DNA from: Caulobacter rhizosphaerae
Lineage (GTDB): Bacteria; Pseudomonadota; Alphaproteobacteria; Caulobacterales; Caulobacteraceae
Direction: 5' to 3'
DNA: 64,000 nucleotides
Assembly (NCBI RefSeq): GCF_010977555.1
Contig: NZ_CP048816.1
Span: forward strand, 62,001-126,000
The notes under the pieces: model-generated
The model's database searches: none
Seen by the model: the letters and a program-made list of their open reading frames with translations, nothing else
What the model was told of the DNA's origin: nothing
Program-made: the position numbers and the translations under genes
Shown: in pieces, positions 27,833-36,193 of the stretch
Numbering within the stretch: the stretch's first letter is position 1
How the letters are laid out: each line of letters begins with the position of its first letter

Positions 27833-30800
27833 CTAGGCGCGTGCCATCTCCTCGTTGGCGCGCCAGTTGGAACCGCGCCATCGGTCACCGTCCTTCCACC
27901 ACAGCCCACCGAAGACCTGACAAGCAAGGCCCTGGCGTCGCGCGTAGTCCGGACCAGCGCCATATCCGCCCTCCTTTTCCGCCCAGACCAACCAGGCTCC
28001 GGTGAGGCCGCGCGCGGCCAGGACCGGCTCGAGCAGGTCCAGATTGATGATCGCACCGCCTTCTCGGCCCACGGCGCTGGGACTGACGAGGCCCACGCGC
28101 CCTTGGCCGTTCACGAACCAGGGAGAGGATGGGCCGGCGGGGCGCAGGTCCAGGGCGCGCAGCACCCAGCGCCGTGGCGCCGAGAAGCTGATGTCGCCGT
28201 GGCCGCCATGGTCATACTCGCCGCGATGGGGCTGAACGGAGTCGGTCAGGCGCCCGTAACGGATTCCGCCGATGGCACGGTGCAGGATGGCGTCGTCGGC
28301 CGGCGTCAACTCTGGTCGAAACTCGGCAAAGAGGCGGGGCGTGGGCCAGCCTTCCTCATCGGCGTCGTTGTCGGGTTTCTTGAAACCCCGCAGGGCGTCG
28401 TGCAGTCTTTGCGCGTCGGCGAGCGGTAGGACGATCATCTCCAGGCTCGCGGTGCCGGTCTGCACCAAATCAACGGACTGAAGCTTGTCGTAATAGCCCT
28501 TGTCGTCGCGACCGCCGCCCAACCACCACCATCGATCACCGTCGTGACCGCGCCCTTCGACGCAGTCTGGAGGGTAAGGAAGGTCGCAAAGGTCGCGGAC
28601 CCAGATCTTGGCCGCCTCGAGGCTGGTCGGTGAAGGCAGGTCGAGCGGCGGCAGGCTCAGGCTTGGCACTTCCCGCGGCGCGCCATTGGGTTTGGGCGGG
28701 AAGAACGAAGGATCGAGATCGACGTCGCGCAGGTCGACGAGGTTTTCAAGGATCGTGGGGCTTTCGTCATAGCCGACCCGCCAGTGATGGTCGGCCAGGT
28801 AGCCGATCAGTTCATGGAAGGCGATCCACTGATACTTCTTCCCGATACGCTCGTTGATGTGGTCCTTGCGGCTCGCGTGGTAGCCGGCCTCGCGCTCGGC
28901 CGCGGCGTGCAAATCCTTGGACCAGCCCAGTTCCAGGACCCGCGCGGCCACCCACCGTTGCCCCAAGGCCAGGTTGAACCGCGAGTATTGGCGGTCATCA
29001 TGCGCCGGGTAGGGCAGGGATTGACTAGGCTTTAGCCGCAGACCCCGCGGTAGGGCCTTGCGTAGGGCGCGCTCGGCCGTCTGGGCCTCCTTGGCGATCT
29101 TGGCGTCCAGCGCTAGCGCCGCCGGATCATCCTCGACCTTACCGCCGCTACGCAGGCTCATGAAATAGGCCAGGGTGTTTTGCTGGCGGCGGGTGGCGAG
29201 GGCGTCATGCGCTTCCAGGGCAGCGGTCGCCAAGTCTGGCAGCGGCGAGGGCAGGGCGCGGACGCTGTCCCAGAACCTTGTCTTGGCCGCCCCGATCGGC
29301 TCGGGCTTTCCTTGCGCCATTCTTGCCTGGCTGAAGTCCCGCCCCAGGGCGCCCATCACGTAGCGGCCAAAGTCGCCGGCCATGTCCGTTCCACCGGATG
29401 CGGGCAGGTGCCCCACGGTCGACCAGAGCACCGCCCGAGCGCTTTCCTCGTGAGGTCGAAGGTCGGCGATGTCGGGCCAGGACGTGATCGGCTCCGAGGC
29501 GAAGGGCGGGGCGACGCGAGCAGGGTCCAGGTCCGTGACGGGGCCCTGGCTGGTCGCCAGGTTTACGAGGCCGCGAGCGTAGTGGCGGACATAGGCATGG
29601 CGCTCGATCGGATCGTTCCGAAAGACGTTGTCGTAGGCCAGGCGGGCGGCGTCCAGCACCGCGGGGGCGTCGGCGGCAAGGTGACAGGCCGCGCCGTACG
29701 CGGCCGCGAGGATGCGTTCGCGCACATAGGCGTCGTCGCGGGGCAGGAAGGCGCGCAGGGCGGGGGCCATCTGCTCGGGCGAGCGCAAGAAGAGCGCGGT
29801 GAGGGCCTTGGTGGCGCGATCGCGCAGGGGGCGCGACGGCGCGGCGAGGAACCAGCCTAGGGTCAGGACGACGAGGCGGACGCGTTCGGGGTCGGCCAGA
29901 TCGGTGCGCGCCGACAGTGACCAGTCGATCAGCACCGGCGCAGCCTCGCCTTGATGCAGGGCGTCATAGAACGCGGGGGCCAATTCGGCGTCACGCTCGG
30001 CCATGGGCATGGCGCCGAGGCGGGCGTGCAGATAGTCGGCGTTCAGCGCGTGGCGAGGATGCGAGGCCAGGCGCAACAACATGCCGATGAAACGTCGTCC
30101 GCTTTCAGGCTGATCGGCCCAGCAGCCCTGGAAGATTTCCACCGTCCGAGAGCTGGTGGCGGTATCCGCGCGCCATTGCAGGCTTTGGAGGAAGCTCGTC
30201 ACCGGCAATTTGACCGCGTCGGTGAAGCGGTGCTCCAGGTCGACCAGTTCCACGCCCAATCGCTCGGGGACCTGGACCATCAGGGCCTCGATAACGCCGG
30301 CATGACGACGCGGCTCGGCCAGAATATACGCAAGATCACCCCCGGCCTTGAGAGCGGCGGCTAGGGCGGGAGCGGTATCGAACAGCCGCAGGATGGCCTG
30401 GGCGATGAAGTGGTCGCTGAACCGCTGGAAGGTGAAGGACACGGTTTCTTCCTGGCCGCCAAACGCCGGATCTCGCCGTAGGACCCCCTCGGCGATCAGC
30501 CGGCGCAAGAGCTGGTCCTCGGCAGCGCGAGGCGCGATCGCGTTGACCTCTTGCTCCAACAGGGCCTGGGCCTGGAGGATCGGCAGGGCCTCGCAGCGCT
30601 CCAGGGCCATCTGGTCAGCCAGGCGCGAAAGAGCACGTCGAAGCCGGCCGTCGCCGTGGGCGATGCGATCGTAACCGCGACGCACCAGTTGGGCCTCGAC
30701 CCCGTCCAGCCAGAACTCGAAGAGTTCGCTGACGCCTTCCACGCCCGCCGGAAAGGCCTTGCGGCCCTCGGCGTTCAGGCGCCGCACGCAGGTGGCCAGC

Positions 30801-32359
30801 AACAAGGGGTTGGTGAAGCCGGGATCGAGGAATGGCGCGGCGGGGCGATCGATGCCGTGCCGATCCAGATAGGCCTTGGCCGCCTCGCCTTCGTCCCCCG
30901 CGAAGCCCCTGTGCACCACGCGGCTGCCCGCCCACGTCGGCGGGATACACATCGGCTCGTAGACCTCCCGGCACGACACGATCAGCGCCAGGGCCGGAAA
31001 GCGTCCGATATCCACGGCCAGGCCCGCCAGGGTGGCCGACCAGATCTGGGGGACCACGGCCTCGTTGATCGCGTCGATCACCAGGAGGGCGGGGCGTCCG
31101 GCCGCCAGGGCCGCGGCGTTCAGCGCCCCTAGGAAGTCCTCGAAAGCCCACCCCACCAGGCCGAGCCGCTCCAGGATCTGTCCGCGTGGATCGCCTTGTC
31201 CGAAGTGCTGGCCCAGCAGCAGCAGGGCCGGGGCGGCCTGCGCGACGTGGTGTTCGACGAGGTGTGCGAGAATGTGGGACTTTCCCGCGCCGGCCTCGCC
31301 CGAGATCAGGAGAGCGGGCCTTTGCAGCAGCGGCGAGTTCAGATTCGCCAGAGTGCGGCTGGCGTCGGCGAACGCCTCGGACGCCTTGCCGCAGTAGTGC
31401 TCCCGGGTCCGCGCCGCCTCCCGTGAAAGGCCGCTCGGAGCGTCACCACGCCAAGCTCGACGCACGGCGTCGACCAAGGCCGACCGCTGGAAGCGCTCCA
31501 TGGCCGCGACCAACGCGGCGAGATCGATCGGCGTCGGCTCCAGGAACTCAACCGCGGTGGCGGCTTGGCGCAGCGCGTCGAGCGCGGTCCTGGCTGTGTG
31601 AACGGCGTGGTCATCGGCCAGGTCGGGCGCGGCGCGCGCGAGTGGCTCGAGCGCCTTGCTCGCGAGAGCCAGGCTTTCCAGGTGTTGGGCGACGGCATCG
31701 CGGTAGAGCCGACCTCGGGTCGTCGTATCGAGCGTCCTCTGAATCTCGACGTCGACGTGGTCGTCGGGGAGATAGCGCTCGGACAGATCGGCGCGGGTGG
31801 TCTGGAAACGCGCTTCAAACCACGCCTGGGTCAGGCTGACCTGATCGAACCAATAGAGCCGCAGGCCGGCGTGAACCGGATCGAGGCGGGTCAGGCGGCC
31901 GATTAGTAGGCTCTCGTCCCACAAGGAAATCTTGACGGCGCGGCCGAGGGCCGAAGCCTGCTGTTCGGCCTGCGTAGCGAACGCCTCCCAGAGCGCGCGC
32001 TGCGAGCGGGCCTTGCCTTTCACGCCGCCGGACAGATTGCGCGGCAGGACCACGACATATTCCCGCATCCGCGGGTAGGCCGTGAGCGCGGCGTCGAAGG
32101 AGGTCTTGATCTGCGCGATCTGTCCCGCCCCGAACGCCTCGGTGTGATATTTTGTCTGGAACCCGATGACCGATCCGTCGGACAGGTGGGAAAGGATCTC
32201 CACGCCTCCATCCGCGCCGGGTCCCTTGTGCTCCAGGCCGATGCAGTGGCTGGGCGGTTCGGCGATCAGGAGCTGGCGGGTCAGCTCCTCGAAGCCCATG
32301 GCCCGTCCGCCGCGGTGCGGTCGGATGCGCGCGAAATCGATATCGGGGGTGTGCCGCAT
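27833..32359 (-). CDS. Avs-like defence protein: Mrr-like nuclease domain fused to STAND NTPase
   Basis: 1508 residues from ATG 32359 (a GTG codon directly before it is also possible). Residues 21-72 show a restriction-endonuclease pattern: MGFEELTRQLL, then Asp50 and Glu54 in GADGGVE and Gln68-x-Lys70 in IGFQTKYH. The NTPase has Walker A Lys360 in SGEAGAGKS, Walker B LLVIDAINEA and a downstream SCREVYE sensor, all typical of STAND proteins related to Avs. The C-terminal ~700 residues are a long helical region ending in a W-rich stretch. It probably senses an invading phage protein and then cuts DNA (inference from family). No methylase is nearby, arguing against classical restriction. Confidence 0.75.
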   Translation of the reverse strand: MRHTPDIDFARIRPHRGGRAMGFEELTRQLLIAEPPSHCIGLEHKGPGADGGVEILSHLSDGSVIGFQTKYHTEAFGAGQIAQIKTSFDAALTAYPRMREYVVVLPRNLSGGVKGKARSQRALWEAFATQAEQQASALGRAVKISLWDESLLIGRLTRLDPVHAGLRLYWFDQVSLTQAWFEARFQTTRADLSERYLPDDHVDVEIQRTLDTTTRGRLYRDAVAQHLESLALASKALEPLARAAPDLADDHAVHTARTALDALRQAATAVEFLEPTPIDLAALVAAMERFQRSALVDAVRRAWRGDAPSGLSREAARTREHYCGKASEAFADASRTLANLNSPLLQRPALLISGEAGAGKSHILAHLVEHHVAQAAPALLLLGQHFGQGDPRGQILERLGLVGWAFEDFLGALNAAALAAGRPALLVIDAINEAVVPQIWSATLAGLAVDIGRFPALALIVSCREVYEPMCIPPTWAGSRVVHRGFAGDEGEAAKAYLDRHGIDRPAAPFLDPGFTNPLLLATCVRRLNAEGRKAFPAGVEGVSELFEFWLDGVEAQLVRRGYDRIAHGDGRLRRALSRLADQMALERCEALPILQAQALLEQEVNAIAPRAAEDQLLRRLIAEGVLRRDPAFGGQEETVSFTFQRFSDHFIAQAILRLFDTAPALAAALKAGGDLAYILAEPRRHAGVIEALMVQVPERLGVELVDLEHRFTDAVKLPVTSFLQSLQWRADTATSSRTVEIFQGCWADQPESGRRFIGMLLRLASHPRHALNADYLHARLGAMPMAERDAELAPAFYDALHQGEAAPVLIDWSLSARTDLADPERVRLVVLTLGWFLAAPSRPLRDRATKALTALFLRSPEQMAPALRAFLPRDDAYVRERILAAAYGAACHLAADAPAVLDAARLAYDNVFRNDPIERHAYVRHYARGLVNLATSQGPVTDLDPARVAPPFASEPITSWPDIADLRPHEESARAVLWSTVGHLPASGGTDMAGDFGRYVMGALGRDFSQARMAQGKPEPIGAAKTRFWDSVRALPSPLPDLATAALEAHDALATRRQQNTLAYFMSLRSGGKVEDDPAALALDAKIAKEAQTAERALRKALPRGLRLKPSQSLPYPAHDDRQYSRFNLALGQRWVAARVLELGWSKDLHAAAEREAGYHASRKDHINERIGKKYQWIAFHELIGYLADHHWRVGYDESPTILENLVDLRDVDLDPSFFPPKPNGAPREVPSLSLPPLDLPSPTSLEAAKIWVRDLCDLPYPPDCVEGRGHDGDRWWWLGGGRDDKGYYDKLQSVDLVQTGTASLEMIVLPLADAQRLHDALRGFKKPDNDADEEGWPTPRLFAEFRPELTPADDAILHRAIGGIRYGRLTDSVQPHRGEYDHGGHGDISFSAPRRWVLRALDLRPAGPSSPWFVNGQGRVGLVSPSAVGREGGAIINLDLLEPVLAARGLTGAWLVWAEKEGGYGAGPDYARRQGLACQVFGGLWWKDGDRWRGSNWRANEEMARA

Positions 32360-32503
32360 CACCAGAGTTGGCGCCTATCGACCAGGAGAACGAGCCTAGG
32401 ACGGAAAGGCTCGGGAGCTGAGCCGAAAATCATGCCAGGATTCGTTGGCCGTGGGGCGCGGCGGCGTCGCGCCAACACGGTCTCGAGCCGGGAGATTGGA
32501 CGT

Positions 32504-33283
32504 ATGATCAAGCCCACCTTTCTCAAGGCTCAAATGGCCAAGGCAGCAGCCGGACGAACGCCACCGTTCCTACGCCGGTTGACGGCCGGCGTGGTCGACC
32601 GCGTGGCTACCGCCCACTATGGCCAGGCCTACGCGATGAAGTGCCTGCAGACCGCTCACGCGGTCGGGGAAGTCCTCAAGCGATTTGGTGTCGGCAGTCA
32701 GATCTGGCTGGGAGCGTTCTGCGCCGCCGAGGTGTTCGAGACCTCGGGCTTTCAGGGCTGGGGCGGCTTTTGGGGACAGGACCACCATGCGTGGCTCTAT
32801 ACGGCCAATCATGAGCTGGTCGATCTTAGCGTCGCGCATATGCATCGCCATCCGCGCGCGAGCCGCAAGGACGGCATCCCCATGCCGCCGGTTTGGTGGG
32901 ACGATGTCTCAAGCTGGCCGCCGGTCCTGCGATACTTGCCCGACAGCCCGGCCAAGATCGGTTTCCCCGACCCCCGGGACGCGGCGGACCTGAAGATGTT
33001 CATGAGCTTGGTGATGGTCGAGCTCGACAGGGTCCTGGCGGAGGACGAGGTCGACGACGTGACCTTCGGGCCGATCCTATCAGGATTAGACGCCATGGAC
33101 GCCCTGACGGAGCGCGGACATCCCTGGTTGGTCCGGGCGATCGAATTCCAGGATCGCGGAGCTCGTTTTCCCTTGTGGATCGAGCAACGACATCAGGAAC
33201 TGTTGGCGGCGTGGGCGGGTGGGTACGTCGCTCCCAGCCGCCTCAGCCAAGTGGATGGCCTCATCGGACCGGCTGGCGCCTAG
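32504..33283 (+). CDS. Uncharacterised protein with transglutaminase-like (papain-fold) pattern
   Basis: 259 residues from ATG 32504; GGAGA lies nine bases upstream. Cys47 at a helix start (MKCLQTAHAVGEVL), His94/His95 before a strand (DHHAWLYT) and Asp107 (ELVDLSV) are spaced like the Cys-His-Asp triad of transglutaminase/McjB-like peptidases. This is pattern reading, not a confident family match. No signal peptide. It lies between the big STAND gene and the EAD-protease operon, so it may belong to either defence region or be independent. Confidence 0.5.
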   Translation: MIKPTFLKAQMAKAAAGRTPPFLRRLTAGVVDRVATAHYGQAYAMKCLQTAHAVGEVLKRFGVGSQIWLGAFCAAEVFETSGFQGWGGFWGQDHHAWLYTANHELVDLSVAHMHRHPRASRKDGIPMPPVWWDDVSSWPPVLRYLPDSPAKIGFPDPRDAADLKMFMSLVMVELDRVLAEDEVDDVTFGPILSGLDAMDALTERGHPWLVRAIEFQDRGARFPLWIEQRHQELLAAWAGGYVAPSRLSQVDGLIGPAGA

Positions 33284-33694
33284 TCGCCGCGACCGCCGCT
33301 CGGGCCGTTCTTGGCCAAGAACCAGTTGCGCACCCGTTCGTTGGCGTGGCTGGGACGGACAACCGACCAGGATGGTCACGCCGCCGCGATAGTCCGGTCG
33401 CGCCATGGCAGGTTTGACGATGTGGTCGATCCAAGCGTCGAGGTCGTCGGCCAGGGCGGTAGGATCGGGGTTTCCGCCGGCGAAGGTGTCCGTCTCGAAC
33501 CACGCCAGGGTGTCGATGAAGAAGACAGTCCGCAAAAATCGGCGGGGATCGCCCTCCGCCAACAATCCTGCGAGCAGTCCGCTCTGCGTGCGCCGAAACT
33601 CGATCCAGGTTGGGCGTCGGGGCGAAATGTGACGCCTTGCCGTCGAACGCGGGCGCGATGACCGTTTCCGTGTCTTCGGGCTATGCTGAACCAA
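33280..33694 (-). pseudogene. Possible frameshifted gene remnant
   Basis: On the minus strand the text from about 33613 to 33370 looks coding (RRFLRTVFFIDTLAWFETD, DDLDAWIDHIVKPAMARPD). It then loses sense, but a shift of one base near 33355, at a run of C after GTCCGT, restores sensible text (NERVRNWFLAKNGPSGGRGD) to a TAG at 33282-33280. That suggests one gene with a single-base insertion or a sequencing error. It could not be assigned to a family. The 5' part up to an ATG at 33694 is Arg/Ser-rich and doubtful. Confidence 0.35.
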
Positions 33695-33769
33695 GGGTGG
33701 AGTATAACCTCACGGCAACGCTTGCCCGAGGCAGACACAGGCAAGGCGTGGGGATTTGGGGGAGGGGGC

Positions 33770-34864
33770 ATGAACATCCTGAATTTGCCGCGTCCGTTGG
33801 CCAGGACGTCGCTGACGGGGAGCGATCTCCAGGAGATTCATGAAGCCCTCGTCCGTTCGTATGAACCCGAGGCGCTCGCCTTGCGCGTCCTGTTCAAGTG
33901 GGGGATCCGCCTCGATTGGGAGATGGACGTGACCCAGGGCGGCCGGCGAGCCATCTATGGGCGCCTGCTCAAATGGACCGAGGAACAGGGACGCACGCGG
34001 GATTTGTTGGCCCTGGCTTGGACGGGAGCTAGCGGCAACGACTTTCTTCTCGCGGCCGCTAGTCGCCTCCTGACCGACCTCCCGGCTCTGCAGGGGCTCT
34101 ATGATCCGCCCCTTGGCGCGCAAGCGCCAACCCTGCCGAAAAGTGAACTGGAGGCTGTGGTCAGCGAGCGATCACGTTTGCAGGACTATGGCGAGTTTCT
34201 GTCACGCGTCACGGCGCTGGGGAGCGGCATCTGCAACGTGGAGACCCCCGGCGGAGGCTCGGGCACGGGTTTCCTTGTGGGACGGCGACATGTCCTGACC
34301 AACCATCATGTGGTGAAGTTGGCCATCGCCAATCGTCCGCTAGGAGAACAGATCAAATGTCGGTTCGACTATCACCGGCAGGCCGATGGCGGAGTGTCTA
34401 GCGGCCTAGGTGTTGGGCTCGCGGCCGACTGGTTGGGCGGCTTTAGTCCCCACGCTCAAAGCGACGAGACCGGAATGGGCGAGCCTAGTGCGGGTCAGTT
34501 GGACTACGCGCTTTTACGGTTGGCCGACGCCATGCCCGACGACCGCCCTGCCTTCGGGCTGCCCATCAAGCCCAGCGTCGTCGCGCCGGGCGACGTCGCC
34601 CTGATCGCGCAGCATCCAGGCGGCGACCCCTTATCGGTGGCCTATGGAGTCATCACCGAATTTCCGGCGACAGGGCTGAGGTATCGCTACAACGTCACCA
34701 CCGAGCGCGGCTCTTCGGGGGCGCCGGTTCTGTCGGCGGATCTTGATCTCATCGGCTTGCATCACGCGGCCGATCCGACCAATTCCCCGCGGTTCAATCA
34801 GGCCATCCCGTTGTTCCTGGTCGCGCGGGACCTGGCCTCGAGGCACGATTTGGATGCGCTCTAA
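33770..34864 (+). CDS. Trypsin-like serine protease with N-terminal effector-associated (EAD-like) domain
   Basis: 364 residues from ATG 33770, preceded by GGGGGAGGGGG. Residues ~13-110 form a small helical domain like EAD1 (LTGSDLQEIHEALVRSYEP ... ALAWTGASGNDFL), an adaptor that brings effectors to partner proteins in bacterial conflict systems. Residues ~150-364 are a trypsin fold with all three catalytic residues: His180 in LTNHHVV, Asp245 in QLDYALLRL, Ser316 in RGSSGAPV. No signal peptide: a cytoplasmic protease. The next gene starts in the TAATG overlap, so they form an operon. Confidence 0.82.
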   Translation: MNILNLPRPLARTSLTGSDLQEIHEALVRSYEPEALALRVLFKWGIRLDWEMDVTQGGRRAIYGRLLKWTEEQGRTRDLLALAWTGASGNDFLLAAASRLLTDLPALQGLYDPPLGAQAPTLPKSELEAVVSERSRLQDYGEFLSRVTALGSGICNVETPGGGSGTGFLVGRRHVLTNHHVVKLAIANRPLGEQIKCRFDYHRQADGGVSSGLGVGLAADWLGGFSPHAQSDETGMGEPSAGQLDYALLRLADAMPDDRPAFGLPIKPSVVAPGDVALIAQHPGGDPLSVAYGVITEFPATGLRYRYNVTTERGSSGAPVLSADLDLIGLHHAADPTNSPRFNQAIPLFLVARDLASRHDLDAL

Positions 34865-36192
34865 TGGGGCTGATCGAGGCGCCGCCGCGGCTGCTACCCG
34901 ATGAGGAATTGAGCAGCATTCTCGTCAGGGCGTTCGGCAGCGGACGACGCTCCGATTACGACATGTTGAGCGCGGTCACGTTCCAAGTGATGGGATGGAG
35001 GTTGGGCGAAGCGATCGGCGGTGACGACGAGCCCATGGTCACCCTGGTCAACAAGGTCTTGATACGCCTCGAAGACGCGGGCTCGGCCAAATGCGAGGAA
35101 GCCGCCGCCGCCTTCATGCGGGCCTTGCCGGGAAGCCGCGAACTGCGCGCCTGGGCCGGTCGTAAACGTCCAGCCTTGCTGGACCTGGTGTCCGAGGCCG
35201 ATTTTCTCGCGGCGGAACGCGAACTCCAGCGCCAACGCGTCGCGTCGGTGTCGGAGGTGTTCGATGAGCTACAGCGTTCGCGAGACGTGAACCGCATCGT
35301 CGGACAGCGGGCGCGCGATGACTTGGTGCTGGTCGCCGCGAATCTGAGCCGCCTGTCGGCTTGCAAGGGCGTCCACGACTTGCTGCACGGGGCCCAGACC
35401 GTGCCCTATGCGGAGCTGTCGTCCCTAATGGCGCCAAGCGCGGTCCTTACCGCGGAGGATGATCCACGCCTGGAGTCTCAACTCATCGCCCTGCAGACCG
35501 CCCAGGTCAGGATCGAAACCTATCTGCAGATGTTGGATGGCGATTCCGATTGGCTTCGCGATCTCCAGGACGCCATCGACCTGATCGGGACCGAGCCTCG
35601 TGATGTCGCCTCGATCCGTCTCGGTCTCTTTGGCCTCAGGGCGGTCCTGCGACAGCAATTGCCGATCTTCGACAGGGCGATCATCGAGGCGGCCCGGGAT
35701 ATTCCGTTTGGTCGGGTGGTTGAATTCCTGGGCGACACCGCGAGACTGGCGGCCGTGCCGCAGACGCTGGTCCAGCCGTTGAAGGTCGCGGCCAACGATT
35801 TGGCCGCTCTGGATCGAATCCTTGATCGCACGCTGCGCCTTCACGAACGTTGGCAGGCCATTGACGCTCGACTTTGGCCCATAGAGCAGGAATTGCAGAC
35901 GCCCGAGGGCGGTATCGAGCTCATTCGGCTTCATTGGCGGACGATCGAACGGTCCCTCGACACGCTGCGGCTATCGGCGCCTGATATGTGGGACCCAAAT
36001 CTTGATCGGGCCCGGGCCCAGGTCGGGCAGGCCCTCCTGTCGGGCGGGGTGGATCTGATGGCGGGCGCGCTGCTGACCTTCGTGCGCATCGGCCGATTGC
36101 AATTTCTTCGCGTGGACAAGGCGGTCCTTGAGCACTGCAACCGGATCGGCGCGCTTCAGCGTCCGATCCAACAGCTTTTGAGGGAAGGCTAG
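34864..36192 (+). CDS. EAD-like helical partner protein of the protease operon
   Basis: 442 residues; its ATG overlaps the previous stop by one base. The first ~95 residues (LLPDEELSSILVRAFGSG ... AFMRALPGSRELRAWA) are compatible with another effector-associated-type helical domain. The rest is a long series of helices without catalytic motifs (VLTAEDDPRLESQLIALQTA, RLGLFGLRAVLRQQLP) and could be a scaffold or coiled-coil sensor. Translational coupling to the protease says the two act together. It may be the protease's substrate or activator (inference). Confidence 0.6.
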   Translation: MGLIEAPPRLLPDEELSSILVRAFGSGRRSDYDMLSAVTFQVMGWRLGEAIGGDDEPMVTLVNKVLIRLEDAGSAKCEEAAAAFMRALPGSRELRAWAGRKRPALLDLVSEADFLAAERELQRQRVASVSEVFDELQRSRDVNRIVGQRARDDLVLVAANLSRLSACKGVHDLLHGAQTVPYAELSSLMAPSAVLTAEDDPRLESQLIALQTAQVRIETYLQMLDGDSDWLRDLQDAIDLIGTEPRDVASIRLGLFGLRAVLRQQLPIFDRAIIEAARDIPFGRVVEFLGDTARLAAVPQTLVQPLKVAANDLAALDRILDRTLRLHERWQAIDARLWPIEQELQTPEGGIELIRLHWRTIERSLDTLRLSAPDMWDPNLDRARAQVGQALLSGGVDLMAGALLTFVRIGRLQFLRVDKAVLEHCNRIGALQRPIQQLLREG

Positions 36193-36193
36193 A

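Noticed and set aside
27708-27836. Coding-like fragment (GWAGYTDLRDYVTRASMTVA) after the HEPN gene
   Set aside because: Only about 40 residues, preceded by a stop, no start site, and it runs into the end of the convergent STAND gene. It may be a remnant but nothing identifies it.
33376-33777. Minus-strand open frame overlapping the EAD-protease start
   Set aside because: The text is Ser/Pro/Thr-rich and out of frame with the better coding stretch on the same strand.
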